From Microvirga thermotolerans (GTDB taxonomy: Bacteria; Pseudomonadota; Alphaproteobacteria; Rhizobiales; Beijerinckiaceae), in assembly GCF_009363855.1 (NCBI RefSeq), contig NZ_CP045423.1, positions 558,001-622,000 on the forward strand: DNA of 64,000 nt. The letters are read 5' to 3'. This document shows, piece by piece, positions 35,043-43,054 of the stretch (its first letter is position 1; the number at the start of each line of letters is the position of its first letter). The notes under the pieces were generated by a model that worked only from the letters and a program-made list of their open reading frames with translations, did no database searches and was not told the origin of the DNA. The position numbers were made by a program, and so were the translations under genes.

Positions 35043-36224
35043 ATGCTCGACCTGCGCGCCCATTTCTCCCGCTTTCTGAACGCGGATCCCGACCGGCTGC
35101 ACTTCGCCGCGCACAGCCACCACCCCTGGCCCGACGTGACGCGCAACGCGCAGGCGGAGGCATGGGACGACGCGGCGCGCCTCATGGACGACAAGTGGGA
35201 GCGCATCCTGGGACCCGTGCTGGAGGAGTTCCAGCACCATGTGGCGGGGCACCTGCGCCTGCCGGACCCGGCGACCGTCGCCGTCGCCCCGAACACCCAC
35301 GAATTCCTGCGGCGGATCCTGTCCTGCTTCCCCGCGCGAAGCCCGGTCCGGATCCTGACGTCGGACGGCGAGTTCCACTCCTTCGCGCGCCAGGTCGCGC
35401 GGCTGGAGGAGGACGGCCTCGTCGTCGCGACGCGCGTTCCGGCCGAACCCTTCGCCACCTTCGACGACCGCTTCCGCGCCGCCATGCGCGAGGGGCACGA
35501 TCTCGTCTTCGTCAGCCAGGTCTTCTTCAATTCGGGCTTCGCCGTCGACATCGACGCCCTCGCCGAGGGCGCCGGCGACGCCATGCTCGTCATCGACGGC
35601 TACCACGGCTTCATGGCGCGCCCGACGGACCTGTCCCGCCTCGCCGGTCGCGCTTTCTACATCGCGGGCGGCTACAAGTATGCCATGGCCGGGGAAGGCG
35701 CATGCTTCATGCACTGCCCGCCGGGCTGGGGAATGCGGCCCCGCGACACCGGCTGGTATGCGGCCTTCGGCAATCTCGCCAGGGCGCAGGAGGGCAAGGT
35801 CGCCTACAGCGAGGACGGGTGGCGCTTCATGGGCTCGACCTTCGACCCTTCGGGGCTCTACCGCTTCAACGCCGTCATGCGCTGGCTGTCGCAGCAGGCG
35901 GGGATCGCCGTCGCGGCCATTCACGATCACGCCCTTGCCCTTCAGAGGCGCTTCCTCGACGGCCTCGGCCCGGCATCGGGCCTCTCTCCCGACGCCCTCG
36001 TGGTGCCGGCGGACGAGACGCGCCGCGGCAACTTCCTCACCTTCGACATGCCGGACGCGCAGCCGACCTACGCGCGGCTGAAGGCCCTGAACGTGGTGAC
36101 CGACGTGCGCGGAAACCGCCTGCGCCTCGGCTTCGGCATCTACCAGACCCCCGAAGAAGTGGACGCCCTCCTCCGCCGCCTCGACGGCGCCGCCGCCGGC
36201 GGCAGGCAACCGGCGGCGGGTTGA
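35043..36224 (+). CDS. Class-V aminotransferase-fold PLP enzyme, kynureninase-like
   Basis: A 393-aa PLP enzyme. The Schiff-base lysine is in GGYKYAMAGEG (near residue 218), and an Asp of the cofactor site is in IDGYHGFMA. The overall pattern (HFAAHSHHPWPDVTRN at the start, GSTFDPSGLYRF near 280) is that of a kynureninase-related subgroup rather than a typical cysteine desulfurase. Placement directly after kynA supports cleavage of (formyl)kynurenine to anthranilate and alanine. Substrate assignment remains inference. The gene ends at the edge of the accessory island. Confidence 0.82.
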   Translation: MLDLRAHFSRFLNADPDRLHFAAHSHHPWPDVTRNAQAEAWDDAARLMDDKWERILGPVLEEFQHHVAGHLRLPDPATVAVAPNTHEFLRRILSCFPARSPVRILTSDGEFHSFARQVARLEEDGLVVATRVPAEPFATFDDRFRAAMREGHDLVFVSQVFFNSGFAVDIDALAEGAGDAMLVIDGYHGFMARPTDLSRLAGRAFYIAGGYKYAMAGEGACFMHCPPGWGMRPRDTGWYAAFGNLARAQEGKVAYSEDGWRFMGSTFDPSGLYRFNAVMRWLSQQAGIAVAAIHDHALALQRRFLDGLGPASGLSPDALVVPADETRRGNFLTFDMPDAQPTYARLKALNVVTDVRGNRLRLGFGIYQTPEEVDALLRRLDGAAAGGRQPAAG

Positions 36225-36231
36225 CGGACCT

Positions 36232-36650
36232 GCTTGGGAGTGGAGACACTGAGCAGTTGTTTAGGCCGTGTGGACGGATTTGATGAGGATGAAGCTGAGA
36301 GCAGGGGCGACGAAGGAGCCGTAGTTCTTTTCGGTCTCCTCGCAGCGTAAAGCAAAGCGCTTGAAGCGCTTGAGTTGGTTCAAGGTCTGCTCAATGCTAA
36401 CCCGTCCGCGGTCGAGCAGCCTCTCAAAGTGCGGACTGTCGCTGTTCAGACAATAGTCCAATGGGCCGCCGTCCCGGTCGGCCTTGTGGATCTTGGTCGA
36501 GAAGCCACGCCGGGAGCGGCCGGGGCCTGGCGGCTCTGGCTCCGTTTGCGCCAGCGGCCGAGACATGGTCCGCACGATGGTGGAGGCGAACACCTGCACC
36601 GGATGCGCCGTGCATCGCTCGACCCAATCCGTCCACACAGACTGGACATT
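36232..36650 (-). pseudogene. IS5-family transposase remnant with internal deletion
   Basis: Read on the minus strand, fragments of a DDE transposase appear in order: STIVR, GRSRRGFSTKIHKADRDG, SDSPHFERLLD, IEQTLNQLKRFKRFALRCEE and NYGSF, ending in ILIKSVHTA at 36261. The stretch between SDSPHFE and IEQT that should hold the second catalytic Asp is missing, so about 60 residues have been deleted. There are no intact ends. It marks an old insertion next to the kynureninase-like gene. Confidence 0.75.
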
Positions 36651-36656
36651 CCAAAT

Positions 36657-36686
36657 GCAGAAGGGCGCTATCACGCGCCCTTCTGC
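36657..36686 (-). terminator. Terminator-like hairpin after the 723-aa gene
   Basis: GCAGAAGGGCGC (36657-36668) pairs perfectly with GCGCCCTTCTGC (36675-36686), 20 nt past the stop of the large gene. On the minus strand it is followed by ATTTGG, a weak T-run. It likely ends the two-gene operon. Confidence 0.65.
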
Positions 36687-36705
36687 TGCGATTATCGATG
36701 CATGT

Positions 36706-38877
36706 CTACTTCGCAGCAGCGCGCCAGCGGGAACTGAACTTCGAACCGACCTGCCAACGCCGTACAGCTTCCTCAGAATCATCGCATGATACGGTAATCG
36801 GATCCCTCAGGTGGTCGAACTCAGCATCAACCACTACGCCAAGGAAAAAGCAGACAGCATCCCTCCGGCCTAGGGGCTTGTTCTGCAGCAGCAGTTCGGT
36901 ACGGACAATGACTGCTTCCACTTTGCGGTTGTTCCAGTCAGCGTCCCCGAAGTCCACTACGGCATAGGACTTGCTCTCGAGTTCCCAGCGGTCCCGGGTC
37001 AATTGCTTGACAACGCGGGCGAAGCCGGGAAAGAGCTCTGCCGTCTTGCCGAACACGCCGTCCCCGCGCTTGTCCCCGCTGGCCTTCACCTCGGCCAGGA
37101 AGGTATCGATCATGCCAGAGATTCGGTCCTGTGCTGCGCGGGCGAAGGAACGGTTGCGCGCCTGCAAATCCCGCTCGATGTTTTCGCGTTTAACCGCCTC
37201 GTCGAGTGCTCGCTGCTTTAAGATGGCTTCCTCCTGCTGGAGAGCCTTGCGTGCCGCCTCTTCCCTGGCCATGAGGTTGGCCATTTCAGAAGCCTCGGCC
37301 TGTATAACAGCCCTGATATCAAGCGGATCAATCCACATAGGCGCCACGACATAGTCGAGACGCTCTCGCTTCATTGCCTTTATGACGTCGGCAAGATCCT
37401 TGGCTGAAGCGTAGATCGCGTTGCACTTGCGTGTCTGAAAATCGGCAAAGGCGTTGTCGAGGGACGTCTTGGTAAAGACAATATCGCTGGTCGAGACATT
37501 AAAGACTGTACCTGTCCTCCTCGTAACCGCGATCTGGTGCGCCTCAGAATCCTCAGAAACCGTATGGCAGATCCGTCCCTGGCTTGGGTTCGTGAAAACA
37601 AGACCAAAGCCCGAGCTCTTGCCATTGAGGATTTGGGCCTCAAGAGCCGCTGAACTCTCCACCTCGTTTTGAAACGCCTTCATCACCTCTGCGCCGGGGA
37701 TGGACGCCAACAGACTGAAGTTGGTCTCCACCCGCCGCACGACTGACGAGACATAGGCTAGGGGCTGCGACAGAAGTCCAGCGCGCTGGAAGACGAGGAT
37801 ATCGTAGCCTTCCATGCCATCGATGGGACACGCAGACTGTGAGATCCTGACGCTTTCGACGTCTAGCTCCTGCCTCTGGATCTGAGCCATGGCCAAGCGC
37901 TCGAGGTCTCTGATCCGATCGATGCTCCTGTCCTGCGCAAAGCAGATCGTCGGCTTGCGATCCTTGAAAACCAGATCGCCACGCAGGCTCTTAACGATGC
38001 GGCCGGATGCGGTGTTGTAAAGGAAGACCAGCTCTTCCTTCTCACCGTCGACAAGAAAACGCGTGCGGTCTGTGATGCCGAGATTTCGAGCGAGCGCCGA
38101 TTGAGGATCCTCCGATGTTTTGGGCGTGTTCTTCTCTGTCCATGCCAACATGGCGGAGTTGTAATCGTCGGTCAGACTCTTCTCCCGAACGAAGCGGGAA
38201 AAATCTCCATTGACGCGGTTGAGCCCGCTCAGGGAGCGCTCCTTAAGTGCTTTAGCGAGTTGCTCACCGAATTTCGTTAGATCCGCCGTGTGCTGGGACA
38301 GGATATTGGCTGCGACATAGAACTGGATAAAGGCAATGTTCTTGTCGGCTTCCAGGGCCGCTTCGGATATACGCCGGTCGAGAACCTGCTGCCGCTCGTC
38401 GGCAAAGCGCCTCATGAAGATCGCAAAACCTGGATCCTCCTTAAACATCGCTTCGAGGCGGCGCTGTCCGTTCTGTGCTTCCTTTAAGTTCTGGGATTCG
38501 ACAGCGGCTTTGGTAGAGACTGCGGCCTTCGCAATTTCTGCGAGGTTTACCGGGCTGCCGCTCGCCGCAACCTGCTTCATGTACTGGGAGAGGTCGTTCA
38601 GAAAATCAGCGATTTCCTGCAGTTCCTTGCTGCGGCCTGACCCGCCTGCCGCGGCATCCGCCTCCGCCTGCTTGAAACGATTGTAGAACTCGGGAGGCAC
38701 ACGCTGCCAATTCGCTGAGGCCGACGTTTTACAATAATGGTTGCCGTTGTCGGCACGCGCGCAGGTGCGGAAGCCGTCGAGGGAAAATTCCTGGGCTTGG
38801 GAAGTCGAGAGGAGTCCATAAAGGCCTCCTCCGACGAGAGCGGCTGCCGCGAGACAGCGGTGGAGGCTCAGGCGCAT
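36706..38877 (-). CDS. Large exported protein of unknown function with solute-binding-like segment
   Basis: A 723-aa protein that I do not recognise. A signal peptide spans residues 1-29 (hydrophobic LAAAALVGGGLYGLL, cleavage after SQAQ). Several parts can be told apart: a Cys-containing N-terminal segment (CARADNGNHYC), a helical region (about 50-260), and a mixed region with a periplasmic-binding-protein-like stretch (about 300-530). This stretch includes TRKCNAIYASAKDLADVIKA, then VVAPMWIDPLDI. An Arg/Glu-rich coiled coil (about 535-610) and a C-terminal beta-rich domain ending SSRWRAAAK follow. GC is lower than in the backbone. Its start overlaps the stop of the upstream glycine-zipper gene by 10 bp, so both are co-translated. 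It is probably periplasmic. Confidence 0.75.
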   Translation of the reverse strand: MRLSLHRCLAAAALVGGGLYGLLSTSQAQEFSLDGFRTCARADNGNHYCKTSASANWQRVPPEFYNRFKQAEADAAAGGSGRSKELQEIADFLNDLSQYMKQVAASGSPVNLAEIAKAAVSTKAAVESQNLKEAQNGQRRLEAMFKEDPGFAIFMRRFADERQQVLDRRISEAALEADKNIAFIQFYVAANILSQHTADLTKFGEQLAKALKERSLSGLNRVNGDFSRFVREKSLTDDYNSAMLAWTEKNTPKTSEDPQSALARNLGITDRTRFLVDGEKEELVFLYNTASGRIVKSLRGDLVFKDRKPTICFAQDRSIDRIRDLERLAMAQIQRQELDVESVRISQSACPIDGMEGYDILVFQRAGLLSQPLAYVSSVVRRVETNFSLLASIPGAEVMKAFQNEVESSAALEAQILNGKSSGFGLVFTNPSQGRICHTVSEDSEAHQIAVTRRTGTVFNVSTSDIVFTKTSLDNAFADFQTRKCNAIYASAKDLADVIKAMKRERLDYVVAPMWIDPLDIRAVIQAEASEMANLMAREEAARKALQQEEAILKQRALDEAVKRENIERDLQARNRSFARAAQDRISGMIDTFLAEVKASGDKRGDGVFGKTAELFPGFARVVKQLTRDRWELESKSYAVVDFGDADWNNRKVEAVIVRTELLLQNKPLGRRDAVCFFLGVVVDAEFDHLRDPITVSCDDSEEAVRRWQVGSKFSSRWRAAAK

Positions 38878-39293
38878 TCTGTGCGTTCCTCGGTAGAAGG
38901 TTTGCCCTGGAAGGTGATTGTCTCCTGGATTGTCCGGCAGACCTTGCCATCGGGCATCTTGTCAACCTTGGCGACCTTGATCGAACCAGTTGCTTCCTTG
39001 CTCTTCCAGGTAGTGGTTGAGCCTGCGGGCTTGCGCTTGGCAGTCGTGACCGCCTTCTGACGCTGGGTTTTCGACTGGGCGTCCATATTGGCAAGAATTT
39101 GCCCGAGAACTGCACCGACGAGCGCACCGGCGATTACGGCTCCGGGCTTACCCCTGCCCATGGCAGCGCCGACAGCGGCACCTCCAGCCCCGCCTAGCAG
39201 CGCGCCAAAGGGATTCTGCTGTGCATGTCCGGGAACAACGCTCCCAAGAAGCAACGAGCCAACGACAGTGGCCGTCGTCAGGAATTTATACAT
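38868..39293 (-). CDS. Glycine-zipper exported protein
   Basis: A 141-aa protein. The signal peptide covers residues 1-24 (VVGSLLLGSVVPGHAQ). Residues about 28-70 are a glycine zipper (LGGAGGAAVGAAMGRG, AGALVGAVLGQILA) like that of 17-kDa surface antigens/OmpA-associated lipoproteins, which forms a hairpin in or near the outer membrane. The C-terminus is basic and has two cysteines (VCRTI, ERTECA). The ATG at 39293 is chosen for its GGGGG just upstream; an ATG at 39305 would add 4 residues. It is the first gene of the operon with the 723-aa protein. Confidence 0.7.
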   Translation of the reverse strand: MYKFLTTATVVGSLLLGSVVPGHAQQNPFGALLGGAGGAAVGAAMGRGKPGAVIAGALVGAVLGQILANMDAQSKTQRQKAVTTAKRKPAGSTTTWKSKEATGSIKVAKVDKMPDGKVCRTIQETITFQGKPSTEERTECA

Positions 39294-39587
39294 AAAAGCC
39301 CCCATTCCTTTTCTATTTGCCTTAAAAAAGCCTACATCTAGCCTGTTTGCGGACACAATAGGACTTAAGGGAACCTCACCGTTTTTATTGAACTTCGTTT
39401 CGGCATTAGATGCCCAGTTGAGGCATCCACTTCAGGCCAAGCCCATGATCGTACGCAAATCCGAATAACAAGGAGCGGCTTGCCTTCGGTCGCCCCCAGC
39501 AAAGGACCTGGAGCACCGTTAACCTCACAACATTCTTCGGCAGAGTGTCCTTTCTGGAAGCTCCGCAAGGCGGTCGATACGTTGTTA

Positions 39588-40468
39588 GAGCCTGTTTGAG
39601 AAATCAGGGATGAGCGTTTCTTGGTATGAGATTTCCGCCCATTGCGACGAGGATCATGGCGTGTGAGACGTCGATGCGGCGCTCGTAGTCGCGCACGAGC
39701 CGTCGCCAGCGGATCATCCAGCCGAAGGTCCGCTCCACGACCCAGCGGCGTGGCAGGATCTCGAAGCCCTGAGCGCCGTCACGTCGGCGGACGATCTCGA
39801 CGATGAAGTCGAGATAGGCAGCCTTGTCCATCAGCTTGAGCCTGTCATAGGCGCCGTCGGCGAACAGGTGCTTCACCCAGGGCCAGCGCTTGCGGATGGC
39901 GTCGAGGATGGCTTGCGCACCGGCGCAGTCGGAGATGTCGGCCGGGGTCAGGTTGACCATCAGGAGGCGCCCGTCGGTATCGACCGCGATGTGGCGCTTG
40001 CGGCCGACGATCTTGCGGCATGGGGAGCCTTGACCGACTGGCCGTCGATCACGGCCGCCGTCGGGCTTGCCTCGCGTCCGGACCGCTCACGATCCAGCAT
40101 CAGCTCGACATCGTGGATGGTTTGGAACAGGAAGCGGCGGGCCAGTTCGCAGAACCAGCCATAGACCGTGCGCCGGTGCCCGAAATGGATCGGCAGCATC
40201 CGCCAGCCGCAGCCTGAGCGCACCAGATAGCGCACCGCGTTGATCGCCTCCCGGAACTCCACCTCACGCGGCCGGCCACGCCGACCCGGTTTGGGCATGA
40301 GCGGCGCGATCCGCGCCCATTCCTCATCCGTCAAATCGGACGGATAACGCTTTGTCTTCCGGGCGATCTTGGCCATCCGGCCCCGCTGCTCTGGTGTCCA
40401 CATCCAGAGCCTGAATCACAGCCAGCGCCCAACAGGAATCCCCTCAGCGCGATTTCCCAAACACGCTC
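39588..40468 (-). mobile_element. IS5-family insertion sequence (881 bp, frameshifted)
   Basis: Terminal inverted repeats are GAGCCTGTTTGAGAAATC at the left (39588-39605) and GATTTCCCAAACACGCTC at the right (40451-40468); 16 of 18 bases match. The trinucleotide TTA flanks both ends (39585-39587 and 40469-40471), as expected for the TNA target duplications of the IS1031 group of IS5. The transposase inside is interrupted. Confidence 0.85.
39604..40403 (-). pseudogene. IS5-family transposase, split by a small deletion
   Basis: The N-terminal part (start 40403) runs to AVIDGQSVKAPHA and holds the first catalytic Asp. The C-terminal part, in another frame, begins at KIVGRKRH (about 40025) and continues through VNLTPADISD, LFADGAYD (second Asp) and RRWVVERTFGWM (catalytic Glu) to the stop at 39604. 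Between them about 20 bp, normally encoding an RGYDAG-type segment, are missing, so the reading frame shifts. All three catalytic residues survive, which indicates recent inactivation. Confidence 0.85.
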
Positions 40469-40589
40469 TTAGACGCAGCGGCCGCCGCCGTCCGGACAGG
40501 CGGGCCCTGAACAGCGCCCCGCGACGGCAACGGCTCTCCCGCTGCGCGTCCCGGCAAGGCGCGCCCGCAGCAATGTTCCGCTTTCGTTC

Positions 40590-40618
40590 TTGACAGCGAC
40601 ACCAAGCTCGGCTATATC
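40590..40618 (+). promoter_or_regulatory. Sigma-70-type promoter-like sequence with no gene downstream
   Basis: TTGACA (40590-40595) and TATATC (40613-40618) are separated by exactly 17 bp. The -35 is perfect and the -10 has four of six consensus bases. It lies in otherwise very GC-rich DNA and points to the right, where no credible coding frame follows before recQ on the other strand. Confidence 0.5.
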
Positions 40619-41084
40619 GTAACGCATCCCGTCCCGCCGAGGGGCGCGCTCGCGAGGCGTCGCCGAATGCGGGGACGGGACCGGTCCCGCGCCCGCGCGC
40701 CACGCACGCGCCGGCCGCGGGCGGCCCCGGCAGTGCCGGGGCTCCGGGCCGTCCGGCGCCGCCGGCGTTCGTCAACGCCGCCCCGCGTCCGGGCCATCCC
40801 CGGAGCCTCCGCCGCCGGTCCGCCGGAAAAGAACCGGGCGCGATGACGCTGCGGCTCATTGCCTTCACCCCTTCCTTCCCCCGAGCCGGAGCGATCCTCG
40901 TGCCCCCTCGACCCCGCCGCCCCTCCGGGCCCACGCGCCCGGAGGACGCGGCGGCGTGCGTGCTTCTCACGGCTCAACTCCGGCGGCATGGCCGGGCCGG
41001 TCCGGGAGGACGGCGGTGCGCGGGAAGCGCGACGCGTTCCCTTCCCCGCCGATCACGCGTCGCCCCGGGACCGGCTCTTCCGGT

Positions 41085-41112
41085 GCGCAAGCCGGGACCA
41101 CCCGGCTTGCGC
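41085..41112. repeat. Perfect 12-bp hairpin downstream of recQ
   Basis: GCGCAAGCCGGG (41085-41096) and CCCGGCTTGCGC (41101-41112) pair around ACCA. It lies 140 bp past the recQ stop and next to the dispersed repeat at 41128. It could end recQ transcription, but there is no T-tract. Confidence 0.5.
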
Positions 41113-41251
41113 TGGGGAGGGGGAGAGGGCGCGGCGGCGCGGCCCGCGCAATCCGCGACCCGGGGAGGGAGAGAGCAAGAATCGAACAGCAGCCGACCCG
41201 ATGACGGGGTGCGGGTGGAACGACGGGGTGCGACAGGCCGAGGACCGGGCT

Positions 41252-43054
41252 TCAGCCGGCGTGCTCGCGGATGACGGCGAGGAACGCGTCCCCGTAGCGG
41301 TCGAGCTTCGCCTGGCCGACGCCGTGGATCTCGCCGAAGGCGCGCAGGTTCGCGGGTCTCTGCGCCGCCATGTCGACGAGGCTGCGGTCCGAGAAGATCA
41401 CGTAGGCGGGCACGCCCTCCTCCTTGGCGAGGCGGGTGCGCAGGGCCTTGAGGGCGACGAGGAGGGGATCGTCCCCCGGCACCGCCGCGTGCGCCTCGAA
41501 GGCGGCGCGCCGGCGCCGGCGCTCGCGGGGCTTCATCAGCACGTCGGAGCGCAGCTCGATCCGCTCCTGGCCCTTCAGCACCGCGACGCCCTTCTCGGTG
41601 AGGGTCCAGCGCCCGTACTCGGTCAGCTCCAGGCTCACGAGCCCGGCGGCATAGATCTGGCGCAGGAGCGAGCGCCATTCGGCCTTCGAGCGGTCGGCGC
41701 CCACGCCGAAGGTCCTGAGCTGCGCATGGCCGAAGCGGCGGACCGCCTCCGTCTCCTCGCCGACGAGGATGCTGATCAGGTGCTCCGTGCCGAACCGCTC
41801 GCCGGTGCGCACGATGGCCGAGAGGAGCTTCTGCGCCTCCACCGTGCCGTCGAACGACATGACGCCGTCGATGCACAGGTCGCAGTTGCCGCAGGGCTCC
41901 GCGCTCTCGCCGAAATAGGCCAGCAGGGTCTGGCGGCGGCAGCGCGGCGCCTCGCACAGGGCGACCAGCGCGTTGAGCCGCTGGCGCTCGACGCGCTTCT
42001 GCTCGTCGGAGGATTCGCTCTCCTCGATCTGCAGCCGCCGCAGGCGCATGTCGTCGAGCCCGTAGAGGGTGAGCGTGTCCGCCGCCTCGCCGTCGCGCCC
42101 GGCGCGGCCGATCTCCTGGTAATAGGCCTCGATGGACTTCGGCAGCGCCGCATGGGCGACGAAGCGCACGTCCGGCTTGTCGATGCCCATGCCGAAGGCC
42201 ACCGTCGCCACCATCACGATCCCGTCCTCCTGCAGGAACATGTCCTGGTTCCTGGCGCGCTCCGCCTGCGCCATGCCCGCGTGATAGGGCAGGGCGCGAT
42301 AGCCGGCCTGGGACAGGGCGTCGGCAAGCTTCTCGGTGGAATCGCGCGACGAGCAGTACACGATGCCGCTCTCATGGCGGTGCTTGTCGAGGAAGGAGAA
42401 GAGCTGCCGGCGCGTGTTCTCCTTGGCCTGCATGGCGAGCCGCAGGTTCGGCCGGTCGAAGCCGTGGATGAAGAGGCGCGGCTCGCCCTCGAACAGGCGC
42501 TCCACGATGTCGCTGCGCGTCGCCACGTCCGCCGTCGCCGTGAGCGCGATGGTCTGCACGCCGCCGAGGCGGCGGCGCACGTCGCCGAGCAGGGCGTATT
42601 CGGGCCTGAAGTCGTGTCCCCACTGGGAGACGCAGTGGGCCTCGTCGATGGCGAGGAGGTTCACCCCGGCCCGCGCCAGCCATTCCGGCGCGCCGGTATT
42701 GGCGAGGCGTTCCGGCGAGGCGTAGAGCAGGCGCATCCGCCCCTCGCGGACCGCCTCCGCGACCCGGCGGTTCTCCTCGGCGTCGTTCGCCGAGTTCAGG
42801 CTCCCCGCCTCGATGCCGAAGTGCCGCAGGGCGGCGACCTGGTCGCGCATGAGGGCGATGAGGGGTGACACCACCAGGGTGAGGCCCTGCCGCGCCAGGG
42901 TCGGCAGCTGGTAGCACAGGGACTTGCCGGCGCCGGTCGGCATGACGGCGAGCACGTCCTCGCCCGCGAGGACCGCGCGCACGATCTCCTCCTGGCCTTC
43001 GCGGAAGGAGGGGAAGCCGAAGACGTCGTGGAGAATCTGGCGCGGATCGATCAC
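41252..43054 (-). CDS. recQ: ATP-dependent DNA helicase RecQ
   Basis: A 600-aa RecQ. Walker A is TGAGKSLCYQ near residue 49, motif II DEAHCVSQWGHDFRPEY, and motif VI QEIGRAGRDG. The zinc-binding cysteines lie in CEAPRCRRQ...CGNCDLC, followed by a winged-helix RQC domain and a C-terminal HRDC domain (last 80 residues). RecQ unwinds DNA in recombination and fork repair. The start is GTG at 43054, whose last bases overlap the stop of the upstream flavoprotein (GTGA), so translation is coupled. Confidence 0.95.
   Translation of the reverse strand: MIDPRQILHDVFGFPSFREGQEEIVRAVLAGEDVLAVMPTGAGKSLCYQLPTLARQGLTLVVSPLIALMRDQVAALRHFGIEAGSLNSANDAEENRRVAEAVREGRMRLLYASPERLANTGAPEWLARAGVNLLAIDEAHCVSQWGHDFRPEYALLGDVRRRLGGVQTIALTATADVATRSDIVERLFEGEPRLFIHGFDRPNLRLAMQAKENTRRQLFSFLDKHRHESGIVYCSSRDSTEKLADALSQAGYRALPYHAGMAQAERARNQDMFLQEDGIVMVATVAFGMGIDKPDVRFVAHAALPKSIEAYYQEIGRAGRDGEAADTLTLYGLDDMRLRRLQIEESESSDEQKRVERQRLNALVALCEAPRCRRQTLLAYFGESAEPCGNCDLCIDGVMSFDGTVEAQKLLSAIVRTGERFGTEHLISILVGEETEAVRRFGHAQLRTFGVGADRSKAEWRSLLRQIYAAGLVSLELTEYGRWTLTEKGVAVLKGQERIELRSDVLMKPRERRRRRAAFEAHAAVPGDDPLLVALKALRTRLAKEEGVPAYVIFSDRSLVDMAAQRPANLRAFGEIHGVGQAKLDRYGDAFLAVIREHAG

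Larger units (their letters stand above)
40472..41251. other. 780-bp very GC-rich region without a credible gene
   Basis: No frame here has protein-like composition; all translate to Arg/Pro/Gly/Ala-rich sequence. The segment contains one good promoter-like sequence (40590-40618), many short GC-rich inverted repeats, a perfect 12-bp hairpin (41085-41112), and a 35-bp copy of the dispersed repeat seen at 20461-20495 (here 41128-41162). It separates the IS5 element from recQ and looks like repeat-rich intergenic or decayed DNA. Confidence 0.6.

Noticed and set aside
40416..41274. Several overlapping frames of 120-180 codons between the IS5 element and recQ
   Set aside because: All are Arg/Pro/Gly/Ala-rich, lack ribosome binding sites and overlap each other; this is GC-driven openness.
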